From positions 1-14,488 of the forward strand of contig DCGU01000051.1 of NCBI GenBank assembly GCA_002315325.1: a stretch of DNA of 14,488 nucleotides, read 5' to 3'. Shown here one piece after another: positions 6,639-13,495 of this stretch; positions within the stretch are counted from its first letter, which is position 1; every line of letters starts with the position of its first letter. The position numbers were made by a program, and so were the translations under genes. The DNA is from Clostridiales bacterium UBA1770 (GTDB taxonomy: Bacteria; Bacillota; Clostridia; Oscillospirales; CAG-272). A model generated the notes under the pieces. The model had not been told where the DNA came from. It searched no databases and worked only from the letters and a program-made list of their open reading frames with translations.

Positions 6639-8036
6639 ATGGCACAAGTTAAAATTACAGAAACAGTTCTGCGTGACTCTCATCAATCCCTGATTGCCAC
6701 AAGAATGACGACAGAACAGATGCTTCCCATTTTGGAAGCTTTAGACCAAGTCGGATACCACTCCCTCGAAGCATGGGGCGGTGCCACTTTTGATGCAAGT
6801 CTTCGTTTCTTGAACGAAGACCCTTGGGAACGTTTGCGCAAAATCCGTGCTCACGTAAAGAACACAAAGCTGCAGATGTTGTTCCGTGGTCAAAACATCT
6901 TGGGTTATCGTCACTATTCCGATGACGTCGTTGAATATTTCGTGCAAAAATCCATTGCAAACGGCATCGACATCATCCGTATTTTCGACGCTCTGAACGA
7001 TCCCCGCAACCTGAAAACTGCCATCAACGCCACTAAAAAAGAAGGTGGCCACGTTCAGGCAGCATTCAGCTACACGACCGGGCCCGTTTACACGATGGAT
7101 TACTATTTCAACTATGCAAAACAGTTGGAGGAAATGGGTGCCGACTCCATTTGTATCAAGGATATGGCCGGTTTGCTCAAGCCGTACGATGCATATGAAT
7201 TGGTAAAAACGCTGAAGAGCGCTGTTAAAGTGCCGATTCAATTGCATACACACTATACCGCCGGTTTAGCTTCCATGACGTTGATGAAGGCATGTGAGGC
7301 CGGTGTTGACGTGATTGATACCGCCATTTCTCCCATGGCCATGGGTACTTCTCAACCCGCCACCGAAACGATGGTTGCCGCTCTGCAGGGTACGGAATAC
7401 GATACCGGTTTGAGCCTTGAAAAACTTGACGTTATCACCAAATACTTCACGCCTTTGCGCGAAAAGTATTTGAAGGAAGGCCTCTTAAATCCGAAGGCTT
7501 TGAACGTCAACGTCAACGCACTTTTGTATCAGGTTCCGGGCGGTATGTTGTCCAACCTGATGTCCCAGTTGAAGCAAGCCGGCAAAGAGGAAATGCTTAC
7601 TGCCGTTTTGGAAGAAGTTCCGCGCGTGCGTGCAGACGTCGGTTATCCTCCCCTTGTTACGCCTTCTTCCCAGATTGTCGGTACTCAGGCCGTGTTCAAC
7701 GTACTGAACGGCGAACGTTACAAGATGGTCACCAAAGAATTCAAGGGCATCGTTGCCGGCGAATACGGTAAAACGCCCGTTGATATTGATCCTGCATTCG
7801 CAAAGAAAATTATCGGCGACGGTGAGCGCATTACCTGCCGTCCTGCCGATATGCTGAAACCCGAATTGGACGAATTGCGTGCCAAGATTGCGAACTACAT
7901 CGAACAGGACGAGGACGTTTTGACCTACGCTTTGTTTGACCAGGTTGCACTCAAATTCTTTGAGTACCGTAAGGCACAAAAGTATAAGCTTGACGGCACG
8001 TCTTCCAATGCCGCAACCGGTGTACATTCCGTATAA
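6639..8036 (+). CDS. oadA: OadA/transcarboxylase 5S-type carboxyltransferase (oxaloacetate or pyruvate), no biotin domain
   Basis: A 465-residue TIM-barrel protein that transfers carboxyl between oxaloacetate/pyruvate and biotin. Motifs: TETVLRDSHQSLIATRM near the N-terminus with the metal-binding Asp13, EAWGGATFDASLRFL (from residue 44), ICIKDMAG (171-178) with the Lys174 expected to be carboxylated, QLHTHYTAG (201-209) with metal ligands His203 and His205, and SPMAMGTSQPATE. The PYC_OADA C-terminal domain follows, but the protein stops with a short polar tail and lacks the biotinyl domain fused to classic OadA. This is the layout of transcarboxylase 5S. The start at 6639 has AGAGGAGA at 6623-6630; an in-frame ATG at 6582 lies inside the oadB-like gene and is rejected. 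It is the last gene of the operon, 22 nt after the pump subunit gene. Confidence 0.92.
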   Translation: MAQVKITETVLRDSHQSLIATRMTTEQMLPILEALDQVGYHSLEAWGGATFDASLRFLNEDPWERLRKIRAHVKNTKLQMLFRGQNILGYRHYSDDVVEYFVQKSIANGIDIIRIFDALNDPRNLKTAINATKKEGGHVQAAFSYTTGPVYTMDYYFNYAKQLEEMGADSICIKDMAGLLKPYDAYELVKTLKSAVKVPIQLHTHYTAGLASMTLMKACEAGVDVIDTAISPMAMGTSQPATETMVAALQGTEYDTGLSLEKLDVITKYFTPLREKYLKEGLLNPKALNVNVNALLYQVPGGMLSNLMSQLKQAGKEEMLTAVLEEVPRVRADVGYPPLVTPSSQIVGTQAVFNVLNGERYKMVTKEFKGIVAGEYGKTPVDIDPAFAKKIIGDGERITCRPADMLKPELDELRAKIANYIEQDEDVLTYALFDQVALKFFEYRKAQKYKLDGTSSNAATGVHSV

Positions 8037-8053
8037 TTATTAAATCTTAACTC

Positions 8054-8087
8054 ATCACAAATGCCCGCCAATGCGGGCATTTGTGAT
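8054..8087 (+). terminator. Strong 15-bp hairpin after the decarboxylase operon (no T-run)
   Basis: A perfect 15-bp stem (8054-8068 with 8073-8087) closed by a CAAT tetraloop, starting 18 nt after the OadA stop. No T-run follows on either strand, so it is not a textbook intrinsic terminator. It may terminate inefficiently, protect the 3' end of the operon mRNA, or let some transcription continue into glnN, whose ATG is 61 nt further on. Confidence 0.6.
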
Positions 8088-8148
8088 AGAATTACGTCAT
8101 TTATTTTGTCACATTTACTTAGTTATTTTGTTTTTCAGAGGTGATAAC

Positions 8149-10242
8149 ATGAGCATTCCTGAATTATTCGGCATCAACGTCTTTAACGATGATTCCATGC
8201 AGCAATATTTGCCTGCAGACGTATATGCTTCCTTGCAGCGTACCATCGCGCAGGGGGCTGTTTTGGATGCGCATATTGCCGGTCAGGTTGCCGATGGTAT
8301 GAAAAATTGGGCCATTGAACGCGGTGCAACGCATTTTACGCATTGGTTCCAACCCATGACAGGTATCACTGCTGAAAAGCACGATAGTTTTTTATCTATC
8401 AAAAACGGAAAACCCATTTTGGAGTTTTCCGGGAAAGAACTGATTAAGGGCGAACCGGATGCTTCCAGTTTGCCGTCCGGCGGCATTCGCGCCACTTTTG
8501 AAGCAAGGGGATACACCGCCTGGGACCCCTCCTCCTATGCTTTTGTAAAAGATAAAACACTTTGTATTCCAACTGCATTTTGTTCCTTCGGCGGGCAAGC
8601 GTTGGATAAAAAAACGCCGTTATTGCGTTCCATGCAGGCGCTGAACAAACAGGCTGTTCGCGTATTACGATTATTCGGCAATAAGACCGTCAACCGCGTT
8701 ACACCGACTGTCGGTGCCGAACAAGAGTACTTCCTTGTCGACAGTAAACTGTTTAATCAACGCGAAGATCTGATTATCACCGGCAGAACGCTCTTCGGCG
8801 CAAAATCCCCCAAAGGGCAGGAATTGAACGACCACTATTTCGGCACAATTCCGCAGCGTGTCATCGAGTTCATGCACGAATTGGATGAGGAATTATGGAA
8901 GTTGGGTGTATATGCCAAAACGGAACATAATGAAACCGCACCCGCACAGCATGAATTGGCACCCATTTTTACAACGTCCAATTTAGCTGCCGATCAAAAC
9001 CAGTTAACAATGGCAATGATGAAGCAAGTTGCCCGCAAACACAATATGGTTTGTTTGTTACACGAAAAGCCGTTTGCAAACGTAAACGGCAGCGGAAAAC
9101 ACAATAACTGGTCACTGATTACAGATACCGGTATCAATCTTTTGGAACCCGGTTCATCCCCTGCAGAAAATGCACAATTTATTTTATTCCTTGTTGCCGT
9201 CATCAAAGCCGTTGATGAGTATCAGGATTTACTGCGGTTATCGGTTGCCAGTGCAGGGAATGATCATCGACTCGGTGCCAATGAAGCACCGCCGGCAATT
9301 ATGTCTATTTTCCTGGGTGATGATTTGACTGCCATTTTGGAAGCTTTTTGCCGCGGAAATAAGATGAAGACACATAAATCAACCATGCATTTAGGTGTTG
9401 ATTTGCTGCCTGATTTTCAAAAAGATGCAACCGACCGCAACAGAACCTCTCCGTTTGCTTTTACAGGGAATAAATTTGAATTCAGAATGCCCGGTTCCGA
9501 GTTTTCTATTTCCGAACCGAACATCGTACTCAACACTTGCGTTGCAGAAGTTTTAAAGCAATTCGCCGACGAATTGGAAAAGGCGGATGATTTTAATACT
9601 TCGCTCAACCTGCTTGTGGCACGTACTGTCAAAAAACACAAAAAAATCCTGTTTTCCGGCAACAATTACAGTACAGAGTGGAAAGAAGAAGCTGCAAGGC
9701 GCGGCCTCTTGAATTTGGCTTCAACTGACGTAGCCGTTCCGTTTTTATTAAATGCCAAAAACGTTGAACTGTTTAAAAGACAGGAAGTTTTTTCTCTTAC
9801 CGAATTGCAAAGCCGTGAAGAAATCATGCTGACCAATTACTGTCAGACCATTCACATTGAAGCAGCCACCATGTTGGATATGGCGCAAAAGCAAATCATG
9901 CCGGCTATTCGCAAAGAAATGAACGACTTATCCGCTTTTCTAATCAATGCGCCCAAGCTGATGGCGGAATCAGCCGTGAACAACACAGCACAAAAGCATT
10001 TATTTGATACGCTGGTTACGCTTTCTTCCGGGTTCTATACGGCAACCGAACGGCTGAAAGTATTGCTTTCCGATTGCAAAGCCGACGCCGCAGTATCAAA
10101 AGAAGAACTCTCTCACGTCTACAGAAACAACGTTTTACCGGCAATGAAAGCAGTACGTGATTTTGCCGATGAGGCAGAAACAATCATTTCAAAAGACGCT
10201 TGGCCTTTCCCGACCTACGTTGATTTGTTATTCAGTATTTGA
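8149..10242 (+). CDS. glnN: Type III glutamine synthetase
   Basis: A 697-residue protein, the usual size of GSIII (about 700, against ~450 for GSI). It makes glutamine from glutamate, ammonia and ATP in the cytoplasm. Typical GSIII blocks are the N-terminal FGINVFNDDSMQQYLP, then THWFQPMTG, LPSGGIRATFEARGYTAWDPSS, the metal-ligand region PTVGAEQEYFLVD, KTEHNETAPAQHELAP, NVNGSGKHNNWSL, NDHRLGANEAPPA and DRNRTSPFAFTGNKFEFRMPGSE. The ATG at 8149 has GAGGTGAT (8138-8145); the reading frame extends 26 codons further up through the hairpin, which is not credible as protein. No clear promoter is visible: TTGTCA (8106-8111) has no good -10 partner, and an extended -10-like TGATAGAAT (8084-8092) lies at the hairpin edge. 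It may depend partly on readthrough from the upstream operon. No nitrogen-regulator site was recognised. Confidence 0.96.
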   Translation: MSIPELFGINVFNDDSMQQYLPADVYASLQRTIAQGAVLDAHIAGQVADGMKNWAIERGATHFTHWFQPMTGITAEKHDSFLSIKNGKPILEFSGKELIKGEPDASSLPSGGIRATFEARGYTAWDPSSYAFVKDKTLCIPTAFCSFGGQALDKKTPLLRSMQALNKQAVRVLRLFGNKTVNRVTPTVGAEQEYFLVDSKLFNQREDLIITGRTLFGAKSPKGQELNDHYFGTIPQRVIEFMHELDEELWKLGVYAKTEHNETAPAQHELAPIFTTSNLAADQNQLTMAMMKQVARKHNMVCLLHEKPFANVNGSGKHNNWSLITDTGINLLEPGSSPAENAQFILFLVAVIKAVDEYQDLLRLSVASAGNDHRLGANEAPPAIMSIFLGDDLTAILEAFCRGNKMKTHKSTMHLGVDLLPDFQKDATDRNRTSPFAFTGNKFEFRMPGSEFSISEPNIVLNTCVAEVLKQFADELEKADDFNTSLNLLVARTVKKHKKILFSGNNYSTEWKEEAARRGLLNLASTDVAVPFLLNAKNVELFKRQEVFSLTELQSREEIMLTNYCQTIHIEAATMLDMAQKQIMPAIRKEMNDLSAFLINAPKLMAESAVNNTAQKHLFDTLVTLSSGFYTATERLKVLLSDCKADAAVSKEELSHVYRNNVLPAMKAVRDFADEAETIISKDAWPFPTYVDLLFSI

Positions 10243-10261
10243 TTTCCTCGTTTTCAAATAT

Positions 10262-10299
10262 GGCTTATGCGATGGAGCTCGTACTCCATCGTATAAGCC
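10262..10299 (+). terminator. 16-bp hairpin after glnN, abutting the tRNA-Leu promoter
   Basis: Left arm 10262-10277 pairs with right arm 10284-10299 over 16 bp with a single G-T wobble and a 6-nt loop. T-rich sequence follows, but its T-run (10313-10318) begins 13 nt after the stem and lies inside the spacer of the tRNA-Leu promoter. It most likely ends the glnN transcript and insulates the tRNA promoter, whose -35 begins 4 nt after the stem. Confidence 0.7.
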
Positions 10300-10303
10300 G
10301 AGA

Positions 10304-10332
10304 TTGACTTTCTTTTTTGCAAATGTTATAAT
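10304..10332 (+). promoter_or_regulatory. Promoter of tRNA-Leu (and probably galT)
   Basis: TTGACT (10304-10309), 17-nt spacer, perfect TATAAT (10327-10332). Expected start is ~10339, a few bases before the mature tRNA 5' end. No separate promoter is visible between the tRNA and galT. Confidence 0.85.
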
Positions 10333-10341
10333 ATGCAACAT

Positions 10342-10424
10342 GCGGGTATGGCGGAATTGGCAGACGCGTCGGATTTAGGATCCGATGGGCAACCGTGCAG
10401 GTTCAAGTCCTGTTACCCGCACCA
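10342..10424 (+). tRNA. tRNA-Leu, anticodon UAG
   Basis: Acceptor arms GCGGGTA (10342-10348) and TACCCGC (10414-10420) pair fully. The discriminator is A and CCA is encoded (10422-10424). The D-arm has GCGGAATTGGCAGACGC, typical of leucine tRNAs. The anticodon stem TCGGA/TCCGA encloses the loop TTTAGGA, giving anticodon TAG, which reads CUA and probably other CUN codons. A longer variable arm of class II type and the T-arm GCAGG-TTCAAGT-CCTGT follow. A T-run comes directly after CCA but without a preceding terminator hairpin. Confidence 0.96.
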
Positions 10425-10455
10425 TTTTTTTATGATTCTTTTTTATTCTTTCACG

Positions 10456-10463
10456 AAAGAAGG
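10456..10463 (+). promoter_or_regulatory. Ribosome binding site that sets the galT start
   Basis: AAAGAAGG ends 7 nt before the ATG at 10471. The same frame is open back to 10333, through the whole tRNA-Leu gene, so this site is what places the protein start after the tRNA. Confidence 0.75.
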
Positions 10464-10470
10464 CATCACC

Positions 10471-11982
10471 ATGGTTCAAAACGTGAATATTTCCATTAAG
10501 CAACTGATAAATTATGCCGTCAACACAAGTCTTATTGAAGAAGAAGACCGCGTATGGGCTCAAAACGGGCTTCTCGCACTATTGAACCTTGATACCTATC
10601 AAGATCCGGGTGAAGTTGAAAACGAACCGCTGGAGTCGATTTTGGCCGTGCTGGATGATTATGCAGCAGAGAATGGTCTGATTGACAGCAACAGCGTTGT
10701 TTATCGCGATTTATTTGACACGTCTTTGATGGGAGTCTTCGTTTCAAAGCCGAGCGAAGTCATTCACCGCTTTAACGAACTGTATCGTGAGTCGCCGGAA
10801 AAAGCAACGCATTGGTTTTACCAATATTGTAATGATTGCGATTACATACGTTCCTATCGTATTTGTAAAGATAAGCGCTGGGTTGTCGCCAGCGAGTACG
10901 GTGACATTGATATTACGATCAATCTTTCAAAACCGGAAAAAGACCCCAAAGCAATTGCCGCTGCCAAAAGCATGCCGCAAACGGGATATCCTCAATGCCT
11001 TCTGTGCCATGAAAACGAAGGATATGCAGGCAACGTAAAGAGCCCGGCAAGACAAAACCTGCGTCAGATTCCCGTCCGCTTGGCAAATGATACTTGGTAC
11101 TTCCAATATTCTCCCTATGTATATTACAATGAACATTGCATCGTGTTATCAGACAAACACGAACCGATGAAAATCAGCCGTGATACGTTTGTGCGCCAAT
11201 TGAGTTTCGTGGAGCAGTTCCCGCACTATTTCTTGGGTTCCAATGCAGATCTGCCAATCGTTGGCGGCTCAATTTTGACCCATGACCATATGCAGGGCGG
11301 TCATTATACTTTTGCCATGGAAAAAGCGCCCATTCGCACACAGGTTAAATTTGACGCCTTTAAAGGCATTTCCGCCGGCATTGTCCATTGGCCGATGTCC
11401 GTTATCAGATTATCTTCCTCCGATAAAGAAGAACTGATTGAGGCGGCCGATTATATTCAAAAAGAATGGCGACGCTATTCCGATGACGAGGTCGGTGTTT
11501 TGGCGGAAACAAACGGTGAGCCGCATAATACGGTTACGCCCATTGCCAGAATGAGAAACGACAAATTTGAGTTGGATCTCGTTCTTCGCTGCAATATCAC
11601 GTCTGAAGAACACCCGCTCGGTGTTTTCCACCCGCATGCGGAATTGCATCATATCAAAAAGGAAAATATCGGTTTAATTGAGGTTATGGGTCTTGCCGTG
11701 CTGCCCGCACGACTTAAATTTGAAATGGAAAAGCTGAGTGCGTTTTTACTTGCCGGTAAATCTGTTGACAATGACGAAGACCTTTCCAAACATGCCGAAT
11801 GGGTTAAAGTCTTATCCAAAACTTATACTTTCACACCTGATAACGTAAATGCCATTTTGGAAAAAGAAATCGGGAAAGTATTCGTTAAAGTACTGGAAGA
11901 TGCCGGCGTTTACAAAAACACGCCGCAGGGCAGAGATCATTTTATCAAGTTTATTACCTCAATCGGCGGCAGTATCCAATAA
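10471..11982 (+). CDS. galT: UDP-glucose--hexose-1-phosphate uridylyltransferase, class II (Firmicutes type)
   Basis: A 503-residue protein, close to the ~490-500 usual for the Firmicutes GalT class and unlike the ~350-residue class I enzyme. It exchanges UMP between UDP-glucose and galactose-1-phosphate in the Leloir pathway. Recognisable blocks are the N-terminal INYAVNTSLIEEEDRVWAQN, then YPQCLLCHENEGYAGN, RQIPVRLANDTWYFQYSPY, EHCIVLSDKHEPMKISRDTF, the active-site segment VGGSILTHDHMQGGHY with the catalytic-type HDHMQ, HNTVTPIARM and HPHAELHHIKKENIGLIEVMGLAVLP. No galK or galE is visible beside it. It starts 46 nt after the tRNA-Leu CCA end with no intervening promoter, so it probably rides on the tRNA transcript. 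Start chosen by AAAGAAGG. Confidence 0.95.
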   Translation: MVQNVNISIKQLINYAVNTSLIEEEDRVWAQNGLLALLNLDTYQDPGEVENEPLESILAVLDDYAAENGLIDSNSVVYRDLFDTSLMGVFVSKPSEVIHRFNELYRESPEKATHWFYQYCNDCDYIRSYRICKDKRWVVASEYGDIDITINLSKPEKDPKAIAAAKSMPQTGYPQCLLCHENEGYAGNVKSPARQNLRQIPVRLANDTWYFQYSPYVYYNEHCIVLSDKHEPMKISRDTFVRQLSFVEQFPHYFLGSNADLPIVGGSILTHDHMQGGHYTFAMEKAPIRTQVKFDAFKGISAGIVHWPMSVIRLSSSDKEELIEAADYIQKEWRRYSDDEVGVLAETNGEPHNTVTPIARMRNDKFELDLVLRCNITSEEHPLGVFHPHAELHHIKKENIGLIEVMGLAVLPARLKFEMEKLSAFLLAGKSVDNDEDLSKHAEWVKVLSKTYTFTPDNVNAILEKEIGKVFVKVLEDAGVYKNTPQGRDHFIKFITSIGGSIQ

Positions 11983-11990
11983 AGCGTATA

Positions 11991-12031
11991 TTTGTCAGGG
12001 CAGGACATTTTTCAGTCCTGCCCTTGACAAA
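11991..12031 (+). terminator. Hairpin after galT whose 3' arm contains the -35 of the tRNA-Gly promoter
   Basis: A 9-bp GC-rich stem, GGGCAGGAC (11998-12006) with GTCCTGCCC (12015-12023), has an 8-nt loop. It extends by seven more pairs (11991-11997 with 12025-12031) around one bulged T. No T-run follows, so termination of galT here is plausible but not certain. The downstream arm carries TTGACA (12024-12029), the -35 hexamer of the tRNA-Gly promoter. Confidence 0.6.
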
Positions 12032-12052
12032 ACCCGGCAATTGCTATATAAT
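12024..12052 (+). promoter_or_regulatory. Promoter of tRNA-Gly (perfect sigma-A consensus)
   Basis: TTGACA (12024-12029), 17-nt spacer, TATAAT (12047-12052): both hexamers and the spacing are ideal. Start expected near 12059, about 6 nt before the mature tRNA. The -35 lies in the arm of the preceding hairpin. Confidence 0.9.
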
Positions 12053-12064
12053 ATCAAACGTTAT

Positions 12065-12138
12065 GCGGACATAGTCTAGTGGTAAAACCTTAGCTTCCCA
12101 AGCTAACGATGCGGGTTCGATTCCCGTTGTCCGCTCCA
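12065..12138 (+). tRNA. tRNA-Gly, anticodon CCC
   Basis: Acceptor arms GCGGACA (12065-12071) and TGTCCGC (12128-12134) pair fully; the discriminator is T and CCA is encoded (12136-12138). The D-arm is GTCTAGTGGTAAAAC with one imperfect pair. The anticodon stem TTAGC/GCTAA encloses TTCCCAA, giving CCC (reads GGG). The T-arm is CGGGTTCGATTCCCG. It is transcribed from its own promoter and followed directly by a terminator, so it is a single-gene unit. Confidence 0.96.
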
Positions 12139-12139
12139 T

Positions 12140-12176
12140 AACCGTAATTTGTTTCCGAAACAAATTACGGTTTTTT
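12140..12176 (+). terminator. Rho-independent terminator of tRNA-Gly
   Basis: A 14-bp perfect stem (12140-12153 with 12159-12172) with a 5-nt loop is followed by T residues to 12176. It begins 1 nt after the CCA end, the typical place for a tRNA terminator. Confidence 0.92.
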
Positions 12177-12267
12177 CATAGACGAAGGATTCTCCCGATT
12201 CAGTCCTTCCGTTCTTTCGTTTCAACGGATAAAACGCGTGTCATTTCAACAAATCAGCTTCAACTGA

Positions 12268-12295
12268 AAAAGGTGCTGCAAATGCAGCACCTTTT
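12268..12295 (-). terminator. Rho-independent terminator of pfkA
   Basis: A 12-bp stem, AAAAGGTGCTGC (12268-12279) with GCAGCACCTTTT (12284-12295), has a 4-nt loop. Read on the minus strand it ends in TTTTTC and lies 10 nt beyond the pfkA stop. Between the tRNA-Gly terminator and this one (12177-12267) I see no gene. Confidence 0.9.
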
Positions 12296-12305
12296 AACCA
12301 TCATA

Positions 12306-13388
12306 TTATGCTCTGTCAGCAGTTTCGTTCGCACATTTGTACATTGTTTCAATGTACTTTTTGCGTTTTTCGCACAGTGCCTTCATCTGTTCCAGCTGAT
12401 CATTATTGAAACGGTCGAGGTCACCGGCCTTCAGCTTGTTTTTATACATTCTGTCAACCGTCAGTGCGTAATTGATTTCGACGGGACGAATGGCACCGTC
12501 AATTTCGCAAATGACCTCATTGCTCTTACCGGCCAGCAATTCTTCAACGGCCTTCACACCCATGGCAGTTGCAGTGACTCTGTCACGCAGTTTGGGAGAA
12601 CCGCCGCGGACCGTATGAGCGGGTCTGAAGAATTTGGTTTCGATTTCAGTCTCGCTGTTCAGGCGCTTCGTCAAATATTCACCGAAGGGGACACCGTCAA
12701 CCGGCGCGCAGCCTTCACTGACGACAACAATCATGCTTCTCTTGCCGGCCTTGCGAAGTGCAGCCATTCTTGCAATCGTTGCATCCGTATCAAAAGGCAT
12801 TTCGGGGATAGCAACGGCAACGGCACCGGTTGCAATACCGGAGAGCAGGGCAATTTGACCGCAGTTTCTGCCCATAACCTCGATAACGTCACAACGCTTA
12901 TGCGATTCGCACGTGTCGCGCAGGTTGTCAATCATATCGATGGTGGTATTCATGGCCGTATCGAACCCGATCGTATAATCGGACGCCGTAATATCGTTGT
13001 CAATCGTGCCGGGGAGGCCGATGGAAGGAATACCGTGTGCCGTCAAATCAAGAGCGCCGCGGAAAGTGCCGTCACCGCCGATAGCAATGACTGCATCGAT
13101 ATGCTCCTTTTTACAAGTATCCAATGCCTTTTGCATGCCTTCGGGAGTAGCAAACTCCAGGCAGCGGCTGGAATAAAGTTTCGTACCGCCGAGCTGAACG
13201 ATGTTACGAACCGCAGAAGACGACAATTCAATCATATCGTCATTGATCAAGCCGTTGTAACCCTCCATGATGCCCATGGTCTCTACGCCCTCGCTCAAGG
13301 CCTTTCTGGCCACAGCGCGGAAACATGCATTCATACCGGGAGCGTCACCGCCGGAAGTTAAAATACCGATTTTTCTGAACTTACTCAT
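12306..13388 (-). CDS. pfkA: ATP-dependent 6-phosphofructokinase
   Basis: A 360-residue cytoplasmic enzyme phosphorylating fructose-6-phosphate to fructose-1,6-bisphosphate, the committing step of glycolysis. Motifs: ILTSGGDAPGMNA (9-21), GGDGT (104-108) and PGTIDND (126-132) with the catalytic Asp pair, MGRNCGQIALLSG, and HTVRGGSP. Gly in the second position of both GGDGT and PGTIDND is the ATP-dependent signature; PPi-dependent enzymes have GGDD and PKTIDND. It is ~40 residues longer than the 320-residue E. coli/Bacillus PfkA. The extra length is a charged C-terminal tail, from about YKNKLKAGDL to the end. The minus-strand ATG (13386-13388) is preceded by AAAGGA at suitable spacing. It is convergent with tRNA-Gly and divergent from the radical SAM gene. 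A full-length open frame on the opposite strand is a codon-bias shadow. Confidence 0.96.
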   Translation of the reverse strand: MSKFRKIGILTSGGDAPGMNACFRAVARKALSEGVETMGIMEGYNGLINDDMIELSSSAVRNIVQLGGTKLYSSRCLEFATPEGMQKALDTCKKEHIDAVIAIGGDGTFRGALDLTAHGIPSIGLPGTIDNDITASDYTIGFDTAMNTTIDMIDNLRDTCESHKRCDVIEVMGRNCGQIALLSGIATGAVAVAIPEMPFDTDATIARMAALRKAGKRSMIVVVSEGCAPVDGVPFGEYLTKRLNSETEIETKFFRPAHTVRGGSPKLRDRVTATAMGVKAVEELLAGKSNEVICEIDGAIRPVEINYALTVDRMYKNKLKAGDLDRFNNDQLEQMKALCEKRKKYIETMYKCANETADRA

Positions 13389-13440
13389 TTTTGTGTCCTT
13401 TCAATATATACAATATAAGAAAATAAAAATTACCCGTATT

Positions 13441-13469
13441 ATTTTAGCACAATACGCGACAAATAGCAA
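13441..13469 (-). promoter_or_regulatory. Probable pfkA promoter
   Basis: On the minus strand: TTGCTA (13464-13469), 17-nt spacer, TAAAAT (13441-13446). The -10 matches five of six consensus bases and the -35 four of six. It gives a ~45-nt leader before pfkA. Weaker than the tRNA and decarboxylase promoters in this window. Confidence 0.5.
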
Positions 13470-13495
13470 TATAAATATAATATTTAGGAGTCTCT

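Noticed and set aside
7485..8027. A 180-codon minus-strand frame opposite the OadA-like gene (and a 170-codon one at 6741-7253).
   Set aside because: Both lie wholly inside a well-supported gene, without start signals or recognisable protein features.
8071..8148. 26-codon upstream extension of the glnN frame.
   Set aside because: It starts inside a 15-bp hairpin and is not preceded by a ribosome binding site; the ATG at 8149 gives the usual GSIII N-terminus.
10333..10470. galT frame open upstream through the tRNA-Leu gene.
   Set aside because: The tRNA structure is complete, and AAAGAAGG before 10471 gives a protein of normal length.
12273..13361. A 362-codon open frame on the plus strand opposite pfkA.
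   Set aside because: It mirrors pfkA almost exactly, has no ribosome binding site, begins inside the pfkA terminator, and its product (Cys-, His- and Asn-rich) looks like the antisense of a codon-biased gene.
13476..13481. TATAAT just upstream of the radical SAM gene as its -10.
   Set aside because: A start ~7 nt later would remove most of the ribosome binding site; the AT-rich stretch makes a chance match likely.
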